From a marine group bacterium Sva0996 bin134 (GTDB lineage Bacteria; Actinomycetota; Acidimicrobiia; Acidimicrobiales; Bin134): a stretch of 64,000 nucleotides of DNA. The first letter of the stretch is position 1. The number at the start of each line of letters is the position of its first letter. Both the position numbers and the translations under genes were made by a program. Where the stretch lies: positions 62,001-126,000 of the forward strand of contig MPNQ01000002.1 of assembly GCA_002239105.1 (NCBI GenBank), read 5' to 3'. The notes beneath the pieces are model-generated. The model had not been told where the DNA came from and made no database searches. It was given only the letters and a program-made list of their open reading frames with translations. Positions 44,480 to 52,106 of the stretch are shown here, piece by piece.

Positions 44480-45359
44480 GCCAGCCCCTCCTCCATCGGT
44501 CCTCATCCATCCGCTGGCTCTAGATCCACCGATGAAGAGCATGCAGAAGAGGCGGGGACCTGATGTTGTACTCCTGTCCGGAGCAAAGCCACGCTACACA
44601 CCAGGCAACTCTCTGCCAACCACCTCTGCACTCAACCGTTGCCATCAGCCGTTGCGTCGGCCACTTGCCACAGGTTCTCCAAGACCACCGCTCAGTGAAC
44701 GACCAGCGCCGCCGAAGCCCTCCGCACAATGACACTCATGTAGCGCAAACGCCCCGCTTGCAATACAAACGGCCCACAAAACGGCGTTAGCTCGACGTTG
44801 GCCGACTCCCAACCTCCTTGGCATCACAGCGCGAGCCTTGCGCTTTATGGAACCAAAGGTCTACAAACTGATTTCCAGACACCACATCGTCAAAGCGATC
44901 AACCGGTATGACTGGCTCGGGGCGGCAAGGGTCCAAGTTCACCTGATGTGCGGCCAGTCTCACCAGTGACGCAGCACTAGCAGCCAGGAACATGGCCTCC
45001 CGCCGCGCCGACGCCACCAAAGTCGTCGGCAGGCGGAACTTCACCCTCGACCAACCCCGCAGCGCTCTCGGCGTTCATCACCGACGACTACGTTCGTTTC
45101 GATATCAAGGTGGCCGTAGACGACCATCCTCCCTCCATACCTGGCCCACACCGCGCTCCAGCTAGTCCGCAATAATGAGATGTTGCTGCGGTACCGGATA
45201 CCTCGCTATCGACGATGTGCTCACCGACAAATGGCAGCGCCATCCCACCACCTGAGACGCCGGCTGCACCACGCTGGCCGAGCACTGCGCTCGCTATAGT
45301 ACCGCGGCCCGCTTGCTGACAGACACACTACTGAGAGCCCCTCCGATCTAGTTTCGCTG
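44480..45359. other. 880-bp stretch with no convincing gene
   Basis: Only short frames occur, none with both a ribosome site and a clear protein pattern. The best is a minus-strand frame from a GTG at 45044 to 44787 (starts MKFRLPTTLVASARREAMFL, 85 codons). On the plus strand, short fragments such as DDYVRFDIKVAVDDHPPSIP look like coding debris. I read it as eroded accessory DNA. Confidence 0.5.
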
Positions 45360-45710
45360 GTGCGAACCTGGTGGAAGTCCAGGGAGGCATTGGCCGCTAT
45401 TATGCGCCTCGTGCCGCTCCAGTCACATGCCACCCACACCAGAGTCATAAGTGCCGCTATGGGGCACATGGCCAAGCTCGCCGCCAAGTCCGAGCGTGGG
45501 TTCCGCACGATCAGAGGGGCCGAGAAAAACGGCAAGGCGATGGGAGAAGCCACAGTGGACCTCTTCGCGGCCATCAGGGCAGCCCTCGACGATGGCTACC
45601 TGCCCGAGCAGATCAAGAGCTGGTTCCCCGCCACTGCCCGCAGCCCCGTGGCAGGCCCGGCCCTTGAGCGCATGATTGACCGAGCCATGGTGATCAACCT
45701 CAAAGGCTGA
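45360..45710 (+). CDS. Hypothetical protein
   Basis: A frame of up to 116 codons from GTG 45360, with a later in-frame ATG after about 14 codons. The C-terminal 70 residues look protein-like (EKNGKAMGEATVDLFAAIRA, DDGYLPEQIKSWFPATARSP). No membrane segment or known motif. It lies in the accessory stretch and has no clear operon partner except the short frame 15 bp downstream. Unrecognised. Confidence 0.45.
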   Translation: MRTWWKSREALAAIMRLVPLQSHATHTRVISAAMGHMAKLAAKSERGFRTIRGAEKNGKAMGEATVDLFAAIRAALDDGYLPEQIKSWFPATARSPVAGPALERMIDRAMVINLKG

Positions 45711-45725
45711 CCACTCGCTGGGCTA

Positions 45726-45923
45726 GTGGCCACTGCTGCCATCATCACATCCAGAGTTGGTGGTACCACTGCTCTTGTTACTGCTGCGGCAATCACTATC
45801 GCATGCACAATTTGGCCAACTGGTCTATCGGGCGAAGCTTATTTTGAGAAGCGACCCAAACGCGTCCGGGCGGACTGCCAGGAGGTGTCTTACCAGCTCG
45901 ACCGCAAAGTGGTGGCGAGGTGA
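45726..45923 (+). CDS. Possible small membrane protein
   Basis: A 65-codon frame from GTG 45726, 15 bp after the previous stop. Residues about 10-32 (TTALVTAAAITIACTIWPTG) could cross the membrane, followed by a charged tail. No ribosome site is obvious. Low confidence; retained because of the close spacing and the amino-acid pattern. Confidence 0.3.
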   Translation: MATAAIITSRVGGTTALVTAAAITIACTIWPTGLSGEAYFEKRPKRVRADCQEVSYQLDRKVVAR

Positions 45924-46029
45924 CAAGCGACGATGCCACTCGTGTAGTGCTGGCCGGTGAGCGGGCAGCGAACGGAACCGCCTTGGCCCGATTCCATCGA
46001 CGGCGGCCCATCTGTTCCGTGGGCGATTT

Positions 46030-46320
46030 CTAGTTATCGGTTTCCGGGCCTCCCTCATTTATTGACCTAGAGACCATCCGGCGGGCTTCCTCTGCGGTCC
46101 GCTCGTTGCGTCGCCTCCACACCCACCAGACCCACAGGGTCAATACCGCTGCTGCCGCCCCCATCCAGTTGGCCACCTCCTGGGTCAAAGAAGTGGGATC
46201 GTCGGCGCCATCGGGTCCCATGGCCACAGCGGTGACCGTCCCTACTGCCGCGGTCACATCGGGCTTCACCAACCCGAACACCCAACGCACCTCATCGACC
46301 GCCGTCAGCCCGGCCCACAA
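46030..46320 (-). CDS. Small membrane protein, unrecognised
   Basis: Up to 96 codons. One clear hydrophobic helix with tryptophans (WMGAAAAVLTLWVWWVW) is followed by a basic stop-transfer RRRNERT and an acidic tail. A second weak hydrophobic segment (VTAAVGTVTAVAMG) lies before it. The layout (periplasmic or second helix, then anchor, cytosolic tail) looks real. The exact start is unsure. No partner gene is identified. Confidence 0.45.
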   Translation of the reverse strand: MWAGLTAVDEVRWVFGLVKPDVTAAVGTVTAVAMGPDGADDPTSLTQEVANWMGAAAAVLTLWVWWVWRRRNERTAEEARRMVSRSINEGGPETDN

Positions 46321-46543
46321 CGTCAGCTCCCACAGACCCAGGGCCGTAAGGCGGGAGGCCTCGGAGTCGCACCCGGGCCGAGGTCAACGGGCTGGGTGAA
46401 GGCCTGGCAAAAGGCAAGGGTCGCGGCGATGATGTGTCCCACCGTCGTGGTTCCCTTCGGTGGCAGGTCCCATGATGGCCGTGTTTGCAGGGGTCCTGTC
46501 AAGCGTGTTGTGATCCAATCTGTTCAACGTTACCCTCACGGTT

Positions 46544-46768
46544 ATGACACGATTATCTAGGAATAGACTGAGGCATACCGATAAAGATTACGAGAAGGTG
46601 ATTCAGGAAGCAGAGACGAAGGGATGGAGAGTGTCCCAGGGGGCGAAGCTACATTTCAGAGCAGTTTGCCCAACCGGAGAGTGCTCTGCGGGCTTGGCCT
46701 CGACGCCCAAGAATCGCCGGGACTTCAAGCGGTTTCAGGCCAAGCTGCGGAATTGCCTGCATTGCTGA
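46544..46768 (+). CDS. HicA-like small protein (orphan)
   Basis: The 74-residue product (KDYEKVIQEAETKGWRVSQG, then KLHFRAVCPTGECS and STPKNRRDFKRFQAKLRNC) shares its plan with the protein encoded at 59.2 kb: helix, a GWxV strand, a strand with His, a cysteine pair, STPKN/STPRN, and a final helix with Cys. HicA toxins are double-stranded-RNA-binding-fold mRNA interferases with such a GW-V and His arrangement. No HTH or HicB partner is adjacent, so it may be a solitary toxin-like gene or one half of a broken pair. Confidence 0.55.
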   Translation: MTRLSRNRLRHTDKDYEKVIQEAETKGWRVSQGAKLHFRAVCPTGECSAGLASTPKNRRDFKRFQAKLRNCLHC

Positions 46769-46925
46769 CTCAATTGGAGAGTCAGGCTTCCAGATCGGCG
46801 AGTTCTTCACATTTGATCGACAGCGCCGAAATGGTGGGCGAGGTCGCCCTCTCGACTGCCATGCGTCTAGGCGCCCAAGAGCTCTCTGCGGAACCGCCGC
46901 CTGCTCACTCCTCGCCCAGCCACAA

Positions 46926-47246
46926 CTAAGCGGTTATGCCGCCGTCGAGGTTGTAGCAATTCGACGGGCCGATCGGGATGCCGTAGTCCCCTGGCGGGCA
47001 CTGCCACGACGCGGTCTGGCGGCGGTAGGGTACGCCGAATGCGCCGAAGCCCAGAGTGCTATCAGCGCAGTGGTACGCGGCCACGTTGTCGCAGGTCAAC
47101 CTCCACCTGCCGCGCTCCGGCACGCCCGACTCGCAGTGCTCAACCGGGTCGGTTTCGATGGTGCGCTGGCAGAACTCCCGACCCAGCCTTGGGGAGACCA
47201 GCGTGTACCCTTGCGAGCATCGCGGCTCGGCGTTCTGCTCAGTCAC
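46926..47246 (-). CDS. Cysteine-rich protein, possibly a fragment of a secreted repeat protein
   Basis: A 106-residue frame with ten or so cysteines and motifs CSQGYTLV and FCQRTIETDPVEHC, which recall CxxGYTLVGxxCxRT repeats of secreted actinobacterial proteins. No signal peptide is present in the frame, and a natural start is not obvious, so it may be the tail of a degraded larger gene. Not assigned a function. Confidence 0.4.
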   Translation of the reverse strand: MTEQNAEPRCSQGYTLVSPRLGREFCQRTIETDPVEHCESGVPERGRWRLTCDNVAAYHCADSTLGFGAFGVPYRRQTASWQCPPGDYGIPIGPSNCYNLDGGITA

Positions 47247-47362
47247 GCCCTCATCGACACATCTCGTCCGAGTTCCTTCCAGGTCGAACCCTGACGGATG
47301 GGTCAGCGTGGTTGAGGGTTCGCGATTGATTGCCCTATTGGTGGGAGTTATTCGTAAACCGT

Positions 47363-47391
47363 CACACCTCAGGAATAGAGTGTTAGGTGTG
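47363..47391. promoter_or_regulatory. Inverted repeat upstream of the Panacea gene
   Basis: CACACCT (47363-47369) and AGGTGTG (47385-47391) form a 7-bp inverted repeat spaced by 15 bp, 20 bp before the start codon of the Panacea-domain gene. Toxin-antitoxin operons are commonly self-repressed at such sites. The function is inferred from position. Confidence 0.35.
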
Positions 47392-47411
47392 TATGAAACC
47401 TAGGGGTCGAA

Positions 47412-47948
47412 ATGAGCATTAGGTCGAACGCAGCATCGAACGCATCCGAGATCACGAGTGAGTTGCGCTTCCGCAACCGAAAGCTGTCGAAGGTCAAACT
47501 CCACAAGCTGCTTTTCTTCATCCAGGCAGAGCACCTCGCCTGGTACGGAACCCCGGCGTTCCCAGAGAATATTCAAGCCTGGAAGAACGGTCCGGTCGTC
47601 GCCAGGCTCTGGCACGAGGAAAAAGATTCCGGTCGTTGCGAGCCAGAGGAAGCCCTCGGATTGCCGGACACTCTCGATGACGTAATAACGTTTGTCCTCG
47701 CCCGTTTCCGTGGGATGCCTGGCAGGGACCTCGTTGAGATCACACATAACGAGGGACCGTGGTTCGAGGTGACGGCGGGCGGGACCGAAATCCACAATCA
47801 AAACATCCCACATGACGCCATGCGTCAATACGCCCAACGGTTGCCCGCGGAGCTGGAAGCAATCCGTGAGGCACTCAAAGATACCCCTCGGAACCGCCCA
47901 TTCATAGCCGACACCCGCGAGGACCTGGACAGCTTCTTCGCCGCGTAA
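47412..47948 (+). CDS. Panacea-domain (DUF4065, SocA-like) antitoxin candidate
   Basis: The 178-residue protein carries the Panacea signature: KLHKLLFFIQAEHLAWYG, then IQAWKNGPVVARLWHEEKD in its first half, followed by helical LDDVITFVLARF and NEGPWFEV. Panacea domains neutralise many unrelated toxins by hyperpromiscuous pairing (PanAT systems), and SocA is a proteolytic adaptor antitoxin. Ribosome site AGGGG at 47402. The next gene begins 12 bp after the stop. The intact pair is a candidate toxin-antitoxin operon. Confidence 0.82.
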   Translation: MSIRSNAASNASEITSELRFRNRKLSKVKLHKLLFFIQAEHLAWYGTPAFPENIQAWKNGPVVARLWHEEKDSGRCEPEEALGLPDTLDDVITFVLARFRGMPGRDLVEITHNEGPWFEVTAGGTEIHNQNIPHDAMRQYAQRLPAELEAIREALKDTPRNRPFIADTREDLDSFFAA

Positions 47949-47960
47949 TACAGGCCCGCA

Positions 47961-48260
47961 ATGCCATACCCCCGCTGGAAAACGAACGCTTTGTCGCGTT
48001 GGAGGGGGTTCAGTTGCGTGCGCGACATCTCACCGAGCGAAGAAGCCGATGCCAAGCTATTCATCAGGAGGCTTGAAAACGACCCTTTTGACATAATCGC
48101 CAGAAGGGACCAGGCCGGTGAGTGGTACGCCATCGTCTCCGGCCAGTACGGGCGGCGCATCGGCGTCGGCTACCTGATAGACAAAGCTCGCTGCGAAGTC
48201 AACGTCTTTGGATTCGAGTTCCTTCCGCCATTGCAAACAGGCCCTGAGGAGGAACCATGA
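47961..48260 (+). CDS. Candidate toxin paired with the Panacea antitoxin
   Basis: A 99-residue protein 12 bp downstream of the Panacea gene. It has an acidic helix (SPSEEADAKLFIRRLENDPF), a beta segment WYAIVSGQYGRRIGVGYLI and an end CEVNVFGFEFLPP. The alternating beta pattern might be RelE/ParE-like, but no catalytic signature can be claimed. Neighbouring genes of Panacea antitoxins are usually toxins, which is the main support. Confidence 0.55.
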   Translation: MPYPRWKTNALSRWRGFSCVRDISPSEEADAKLFIRRLENDPFDIIARRDQAGEWYAIVSGQYGRRIGVGYLIDKARCEVNVFGFEFLPPLQTGPEEEP

Positions 48261-48358
48261 TGGGACTCGACGACTTCGGGAACCTGCCCAGCTATGCGAT
48301 CCTCGGTAACCATTTCCCCGTCCCACGGGTTCGTAAACACCATCTAGTCTCTTGTCCC

Positions 48359-48793
48359 ATGTCCAACCACCACCAATCCATGCAAGCCCAAGACGATGCC
48401 GACGCCATCTTCAACACCATGGCCCGCTTCACCGTCGAAATGGACTGGGCCATTCACACCCTCGAAAAGGGTCTAGACCTCGACCATACGCTTCAAGTCG
48501 AGGGCCGAGACCTCCTACTCGCTTTGCAACTACTTAGAGACTTCGCCTTGAACGGCACTCGATGCTGCGCCCTGGCACGAGGCGCTCTCCTGATGGAGTA
48601 CATGCGAAAGCCCCGCACCCGAGCCGAAGGGGCCGCCGCCCTTCAACCAAAAGTCGCTGAGTCCCAGAAAGCCCTACGAGAAGCTAGTGCCATCTACATG
48701 GCCTTCCTTGAAAGACTCCCAGGCGCCGATATCGATCACATCACGGGCAACAAACCCCCCAGGAAACCCCCACCGTATCCCACAGACCTCTGA
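48359..48793 (+). CDS. Hypothetical helical protein
   Basis: A 144-residue frame beginning at the ATG of MSNHHQSMQAQDDADAIFNT, mostly helical (FTVEMDWAIHTLEKGLDL, LLLALQLLRDFALNGTRCCA, VAESQKALREASAIYMAFLE), ending Pro-rich. The open frame starts further upstream but the ATG at 48359 matches the onset of sensible sequence. No family is recognised. It follows the Panacea pair on the same strand by 98 bp. Confidence 0.5.
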   Translation: MSNHHQSMQAQDDADAIFNTMARFTVEMDWAIHTLEKGLDLDHTLQVEGRDLLLALQLLRDFALNGTRCCALARGALLMEYMRKPRTRAEGAAALQPKVAESQKALREASAIYMAFLERLPGADIDHITGNKPPRKPPPYPTDL

Positions 48794-49056
48794 GTCTGTT
48801 CCCCGATTCGAGCCCAGCCTACCCCCCTTCGGCCTGGTATCGCCCTTGTTTGTTGGTGCCGGAAATGGGTTGGCGATGGCAATCGGTGTGAGTCAGAAAG
48901 ACAGACAGGCACTGAAAGGACATCCGAACTTGGGCCACAGGCTGTCGACCTATGACTGTTGACGGGAGCTCATCGTCCCCAGAGATCACCAATAGGCCAC
49001 CCGATGCAACCCCACCTAAGCGCCTATCAGCGGGCGATCATAGCTACCATAAGAAA

Positions 49057-49236
49057 ATGACTAATCGACCTCATGAGTTCGACTACACACCATGCTGTCC
49101 AAAGTTTGAACCAACCGGCGGCTACGCCTTTGGATCTCGACGAGAAGGTCAGCCTTGGAAAACCACAACCGTGACCGGCATATGTTCAGACCACGGAGAA
49201 CAGGACATTCCAGTAACAGGAATCCCTGCCTCCTGA
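49057..49236 (+). CDS. Small Cys-containing hypothetical protein
   Basis: A 59-codon frame (MTNRPHEFDYTPCCPKFEPT, then VTGICSDHGEQDIPVTGI) with one Cys pair and another Cys-His. It could be a short zinc-binding protein, but no family is known to me and an upstream extension is open. Between it and the preceding gene (48794-49056) I see nothing else. Confidence 0.3.
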   Translation: MTNRPHEFDYTPCCPKFEPTGGYAFGSRREGQPWKTTTVTGICSDHGEQDIPVTGIPAS

Positions 49237-49389
49237 CCTGCAAAACTCTCTCTTCGTTCTCCACCCCCGCCACATGACCAAGGTCGCAGGATACGTTTCA
49301 CAGGCCTGTATCTGCATGTTTTGTATAGACAACGCATGGCGCAACTCATCAGGTACCGATCTGACACCGACAACGAGGTACCTTTTGCC

Positions 49390-50388
49390 ATGACACGAGT
49401 GCCAAAGAAGCGGACTGTGGTCAACGCGATCACCGGGGCTGTTCGCGACTTCCGCAATCTGAAGACCCCCGATGTCGACCCGGTTCCCGACGACGTGCGG
49501 ATCGACGGCAAGACGTGTCTGATGACTGGGGCCAACAGCGGATTGGGCCGGGCGGCTGCAATCGAGATGGCCCGGCGGGGAGGCAACATGATCCTGGCCT
49601 GCCGCCCCGGCCACGACGACACCTGCGACGAGATCAAGGATGCGTCGGGATCGGAGACCGTGGAGATGGTCGAGGTGGACCTGGCCGATGTCCGCTCCGT
49701 GCATCGCTGCTGCGACGAGATGCAGCGAAGCGGCATACGCATCGACATCGCGCTCATGAACGCGGGCTTGATGACGCCCACCGCGAGGGAGACCCCGCAG
49801 GGGTACGACACCATGTTCGCTGTCCACTTCTTGTCCAAGCGAGTGATGATCGACCGCTGGCTGAAGGACGGCGTCATCCGTCCTGCGGAACAGGGCGGCG
49901 AGCCGCCGAGGATCGTGTTTGTCTCATCGGAGTCGCACCGGTCCTATGAGGCCATCGAGTTCGATCACTTTGGCGAGTACTCCGAATACGGGATCAAAGA
50001 GAGCATGCGGCACTACGGCCTCAGCAAGCTGGTGTTGAGCACCTACGCCACTGAGTTGTCGCGCCGCCTGAACCCGAGCGCAGGCACTGAGGTGGCAGTG
50101 CACGCGCTGTGCCCCGGTGGCGTCTCCACCAGAATCGCCCGCGATGCTCCTGCGCTGCTGAAGCCGATCGTCAACCCGGCGTTGCGGCTGTTCTTCCGGT
50201 CCCCCGAAAAGGCCATTGCGCCGATCATCTATCTCTGCTGCGCTCCGGAAGCAGGAACGTCCACCGGGATGTACCTCCACCTGATGAACCGCAAGCAGGT
50301 GTCGGAGAGCGCGGCCGATCCTGACAACGGTGCCAAGTTGTGGGAAGTCAGCGAAGCCATGGCGGCGAAATCCCGGGACGCCACCTGA
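49390..50388 (+). CDS. Short-chain dehydrogenase (retinol-dehydrogenase-like)
   Basis: A 332-residue SDR with the cofactor motif LMTGANSGLGRAAAIEMARR, an adjacent basic residue pattern (ILACRPGHDD, with Arg after strand two favouring NADP), DIALMNAGLM for the NNAG segment, catalytic Ser in VFVSSESHR and YGLSK for Tyr/Lys. It resembles the retinol dehydrogenase/WW-domain oxidoreductase subgroup. Earlier in-frame ATGs (49336, 49321) are possible. It is convergent with rapZ, occupying the place where yvcK would be expected. Confidence 0.88.
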   Translation: MTRVPKKRTVVNAITGAVRDFRNLKTPDVDPVPDDVRIDGKTCLMTGANSGLGRAAAIEMARRGGNMILACRPGHDDTCDEIKDASGSETVEMVEVDLADVRSVHRCCDEMQRSGIRIDIALMNAGLMTPTARETPQGYDTMFAVHFLSKRVMIDRWLKDGVIRPAEQGGEPPRIVFVSSESHRSYEAIEFDHFGEYSEYGIKESMRHYGLSKLVLSTYATELSRRLNPSAGTEVAVHALCPGGVSTRIARDAPALLKPIVNPALRLFFRSPEKAIAPIIYLCCAPEAGTSTGMYLHLMNRKQVSESAADPDNGAKLWEVSEAMAAKSRDAT

Positions 50389-50412
50389 ACCCTGCGCCGC
50401 CGTTTCCCCGGG

Positions 50413-51288
50413 CTATTTGTGGATGTCCCGGTGAACGACAAGGGGGCGGACACCGAGTTCTGCGTTGTCGCTGAGGCGGCGGTTTATGTCTTCGGCAACG
50501 AACACCGAGCGGTGGTGGCCCCCGGTACAGCCGAAGGCGATGGTGAGATACGACTTGCCCTCCCGCACGTAGGCGGGCACCAGCATGGTCAACAGGTCCT
50601 CGGTCTTTTGGAGGAAGGTCTCGGCCATGGGCTGGCCGTTGAGCAGGAAGTCTTTCACCGCCTCGTGTTGGCCGGTGAGCGGGCGGAGTTCCTCCACCCA
50701 ATGGGGGTTGGGCAGAAAGCGACAGTCCAGAACCAAATCGGCGTCGAGCGGGATGCCGTGCTTGAAGCCGAACGACATGATCCGGGTGGTCACCGACTCC
50801 GGCCCGGCGTCCAGGTCGAACACCTCGTCGACGAAACGGTTTAGCTGGTAGATGCTGTACTCGGAAGTGTCCACCACCACATCGGCCTCGCTGCGGAGAT
50901 AGCCCAAAGCCTCCCGTTCGGCCTCGATGGCGTCGGACACTCCCATTGGAGAGGTGCCGGCGAAAGGGTGGCGGCGCTTGGTGTTCTCGAACCGCTTCAC
51001 CAACTCTGGGGTGGAGGCGTCGAGGAAGAGGATCCGCACCGAGCCATCGGCAGATTCCTTGAGGTCGGCCAGAGCAGGGGCTACCTCGTCGTGGTAGAGG
51101 TTCAGGCCGAGCACAAGGCCCACTCGGGAGACGCCGCTGTCGGGGGCGTCGGCGAACTCTCGAACCTTGGGCAGCAGGGCGGGCGGCAGGTTGTCCACCA
51201 CGTACCAGCCCAGGTCTTCGAAGTGGTTGGCGGCCTGCGACCGGCCCGCTCCCGACATCCCGGTGATCACCACGAACTCGGCCACCAC
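50413..51288 (-). CDS. rapZ: RapZ/YvcJ-family nucleotide-binding protein
   Basis: The 291-residue product has the Walker A VVITGMSGAGRSQAA, WYVVDNLPPALLP, the FLDAS strand, RRHPFAGTSPMGVSDAIEAE, FGFKHGIPLDADLVLDCRFL and the C-terminal FGCTGGHHRSVFVAE. It hydrolyses or senses nucleotides and acts as an RNA-degradation adapter in E. coli; in Gram-positives it is conserved next to yvcK and whiA. The start is GTG 51288. It follows a methyltransferase and uvrC on the same strand. Confidence 0.95.
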   Translation of the reverse strand: MVAEFVVITGMSGAGRSQAANHFEDLGWYVVDNLPPALLPKVREFADAPDSGVSRVGLVLGLNLYHDEVAPALADLKESADGSVRILFLDASTPELVKRFENTKRRHPFAGTSPMGVSDAIEAEREALGYLRSEADVVVDTSEYSIYQLNRFVDEVFDLDAGPESVTTRIMSFGFKHGIPLDADLVLDCRFLPNPHWVEELRPLTGQHEAVKDFLLNGQPMAETFLQKTEDLLTMLVPAYVREGKSYLTIAFGCTGGHHRSVFVAEDINRRLSDNAELGVRPLVVHRDIHK

Positions 51289-51353
51289 TTCAGGCTAACG
51301 GCCGAGATGGGATCGCTCTGGCTATTCCCGAATCGCGGGGTTGAAAGGGCGGA

Positions 51354-52106
51354 TTAGGACGACTGGGGCTCTTTCCGGCACACCAGCACCAGCAGACGGG
51401 GAATGGTCTCGGCCTGGAAGTATTCCGGAGCCGCGGCCAGAAAACCCGGCGGCGGGGCGGGCTCCAGCATGCGGTCGATAGCCAGCCCTGCGTCGCGCAG
51501 TGCATTCACATAGCGGCTCAGCGGGCGGTGTACGAACGGTAGGAACACATCCTTTTGCACCTCTTCGATCATCACGCTCTCCCGCAGGTACGGACCGATC
51601 CGCCAGTACTGCTCGGGCGGGTCGAGAATGTGGTCATCGATCCAGCCGCTGTCGGGGGTTTGCAGCAGGGGATGGTTCAAGAACAGCAGGAACCGCCCGC
51701 CGTCGCGCAGCATCCGGGCGGCCTCGTCCACTGCGGCGTCCATGGCGTCGATGTGCTCGAACACCAAGCAGGCCACCGCGGCGTCGAACGATTGATCAGC
51801 CAGCGGCAGCGCCTCGGCCTGACCTCTGGCGTAGACCGGTCCCCCGACTCGGCGGGCTGCCTCGGCTATCTGGGCTCGGGTGGGGTCGACCCCGACCACC
51901 AGGGACGCGCCCAGCCCGGCCGCCAGTCGGGAAAGCTGCCCTTCTCCAGCACCGATGTCAAGTAGCCGGTCGTACCCGGCTAACAGCTCAGCGGCCAGCG
52001 GGACAATCAGCTCGGCGTACTCGGGGTCGGCTCCGTCGGTGCACTGTTCTTGCCACCACCCGGCGTTTTGCTCCCACAGGTTTTCGCCAGGAAGTTCTGC
52101 ACTCAT
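51354..52106 (-). CDS. Class I SAM-dependent methyltransferase
   Basis: A 250-residue protein with motif I LLDIGAGEGQLSRLA, VVGVDPTRAQIAEA, SFDAAVACLVFEHI and ARMLRDGGRFLLFL, all typical of the class I methyltransferase fold. The C-terminal part includes IGPYLRESVMIEEV. It overlaps the uvrC stop by 4 bp (ATGA), so it is co-translated with uvrC, between uvrC and rapZ. It could methylate a quinone or other small molecule; the target is not evident. Confidence 0.88.
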   Translation of the reverse strand: MSAELPGENLWEQNAGWWQEQCTDGADPEYAELIVPLAAELLAGYDRLLDIGAGEGQLSRLAAGLGASLVVGVDPTRAQIAEAARRVGGPVYARGQAEALPLADQSFDAAVACLVFEHIDAMDAAVDEAARMLRDGGRFLLFLNHPLLQTPDSGWIDDHILDPPEQYWRIGPYLRESVMIEEVQKDVFLPFVHRPLSRYVNALRDAGLAIDRMLEPAPPPGFLAAAPEYFQAETIPRLLVLVCRKEPQSS

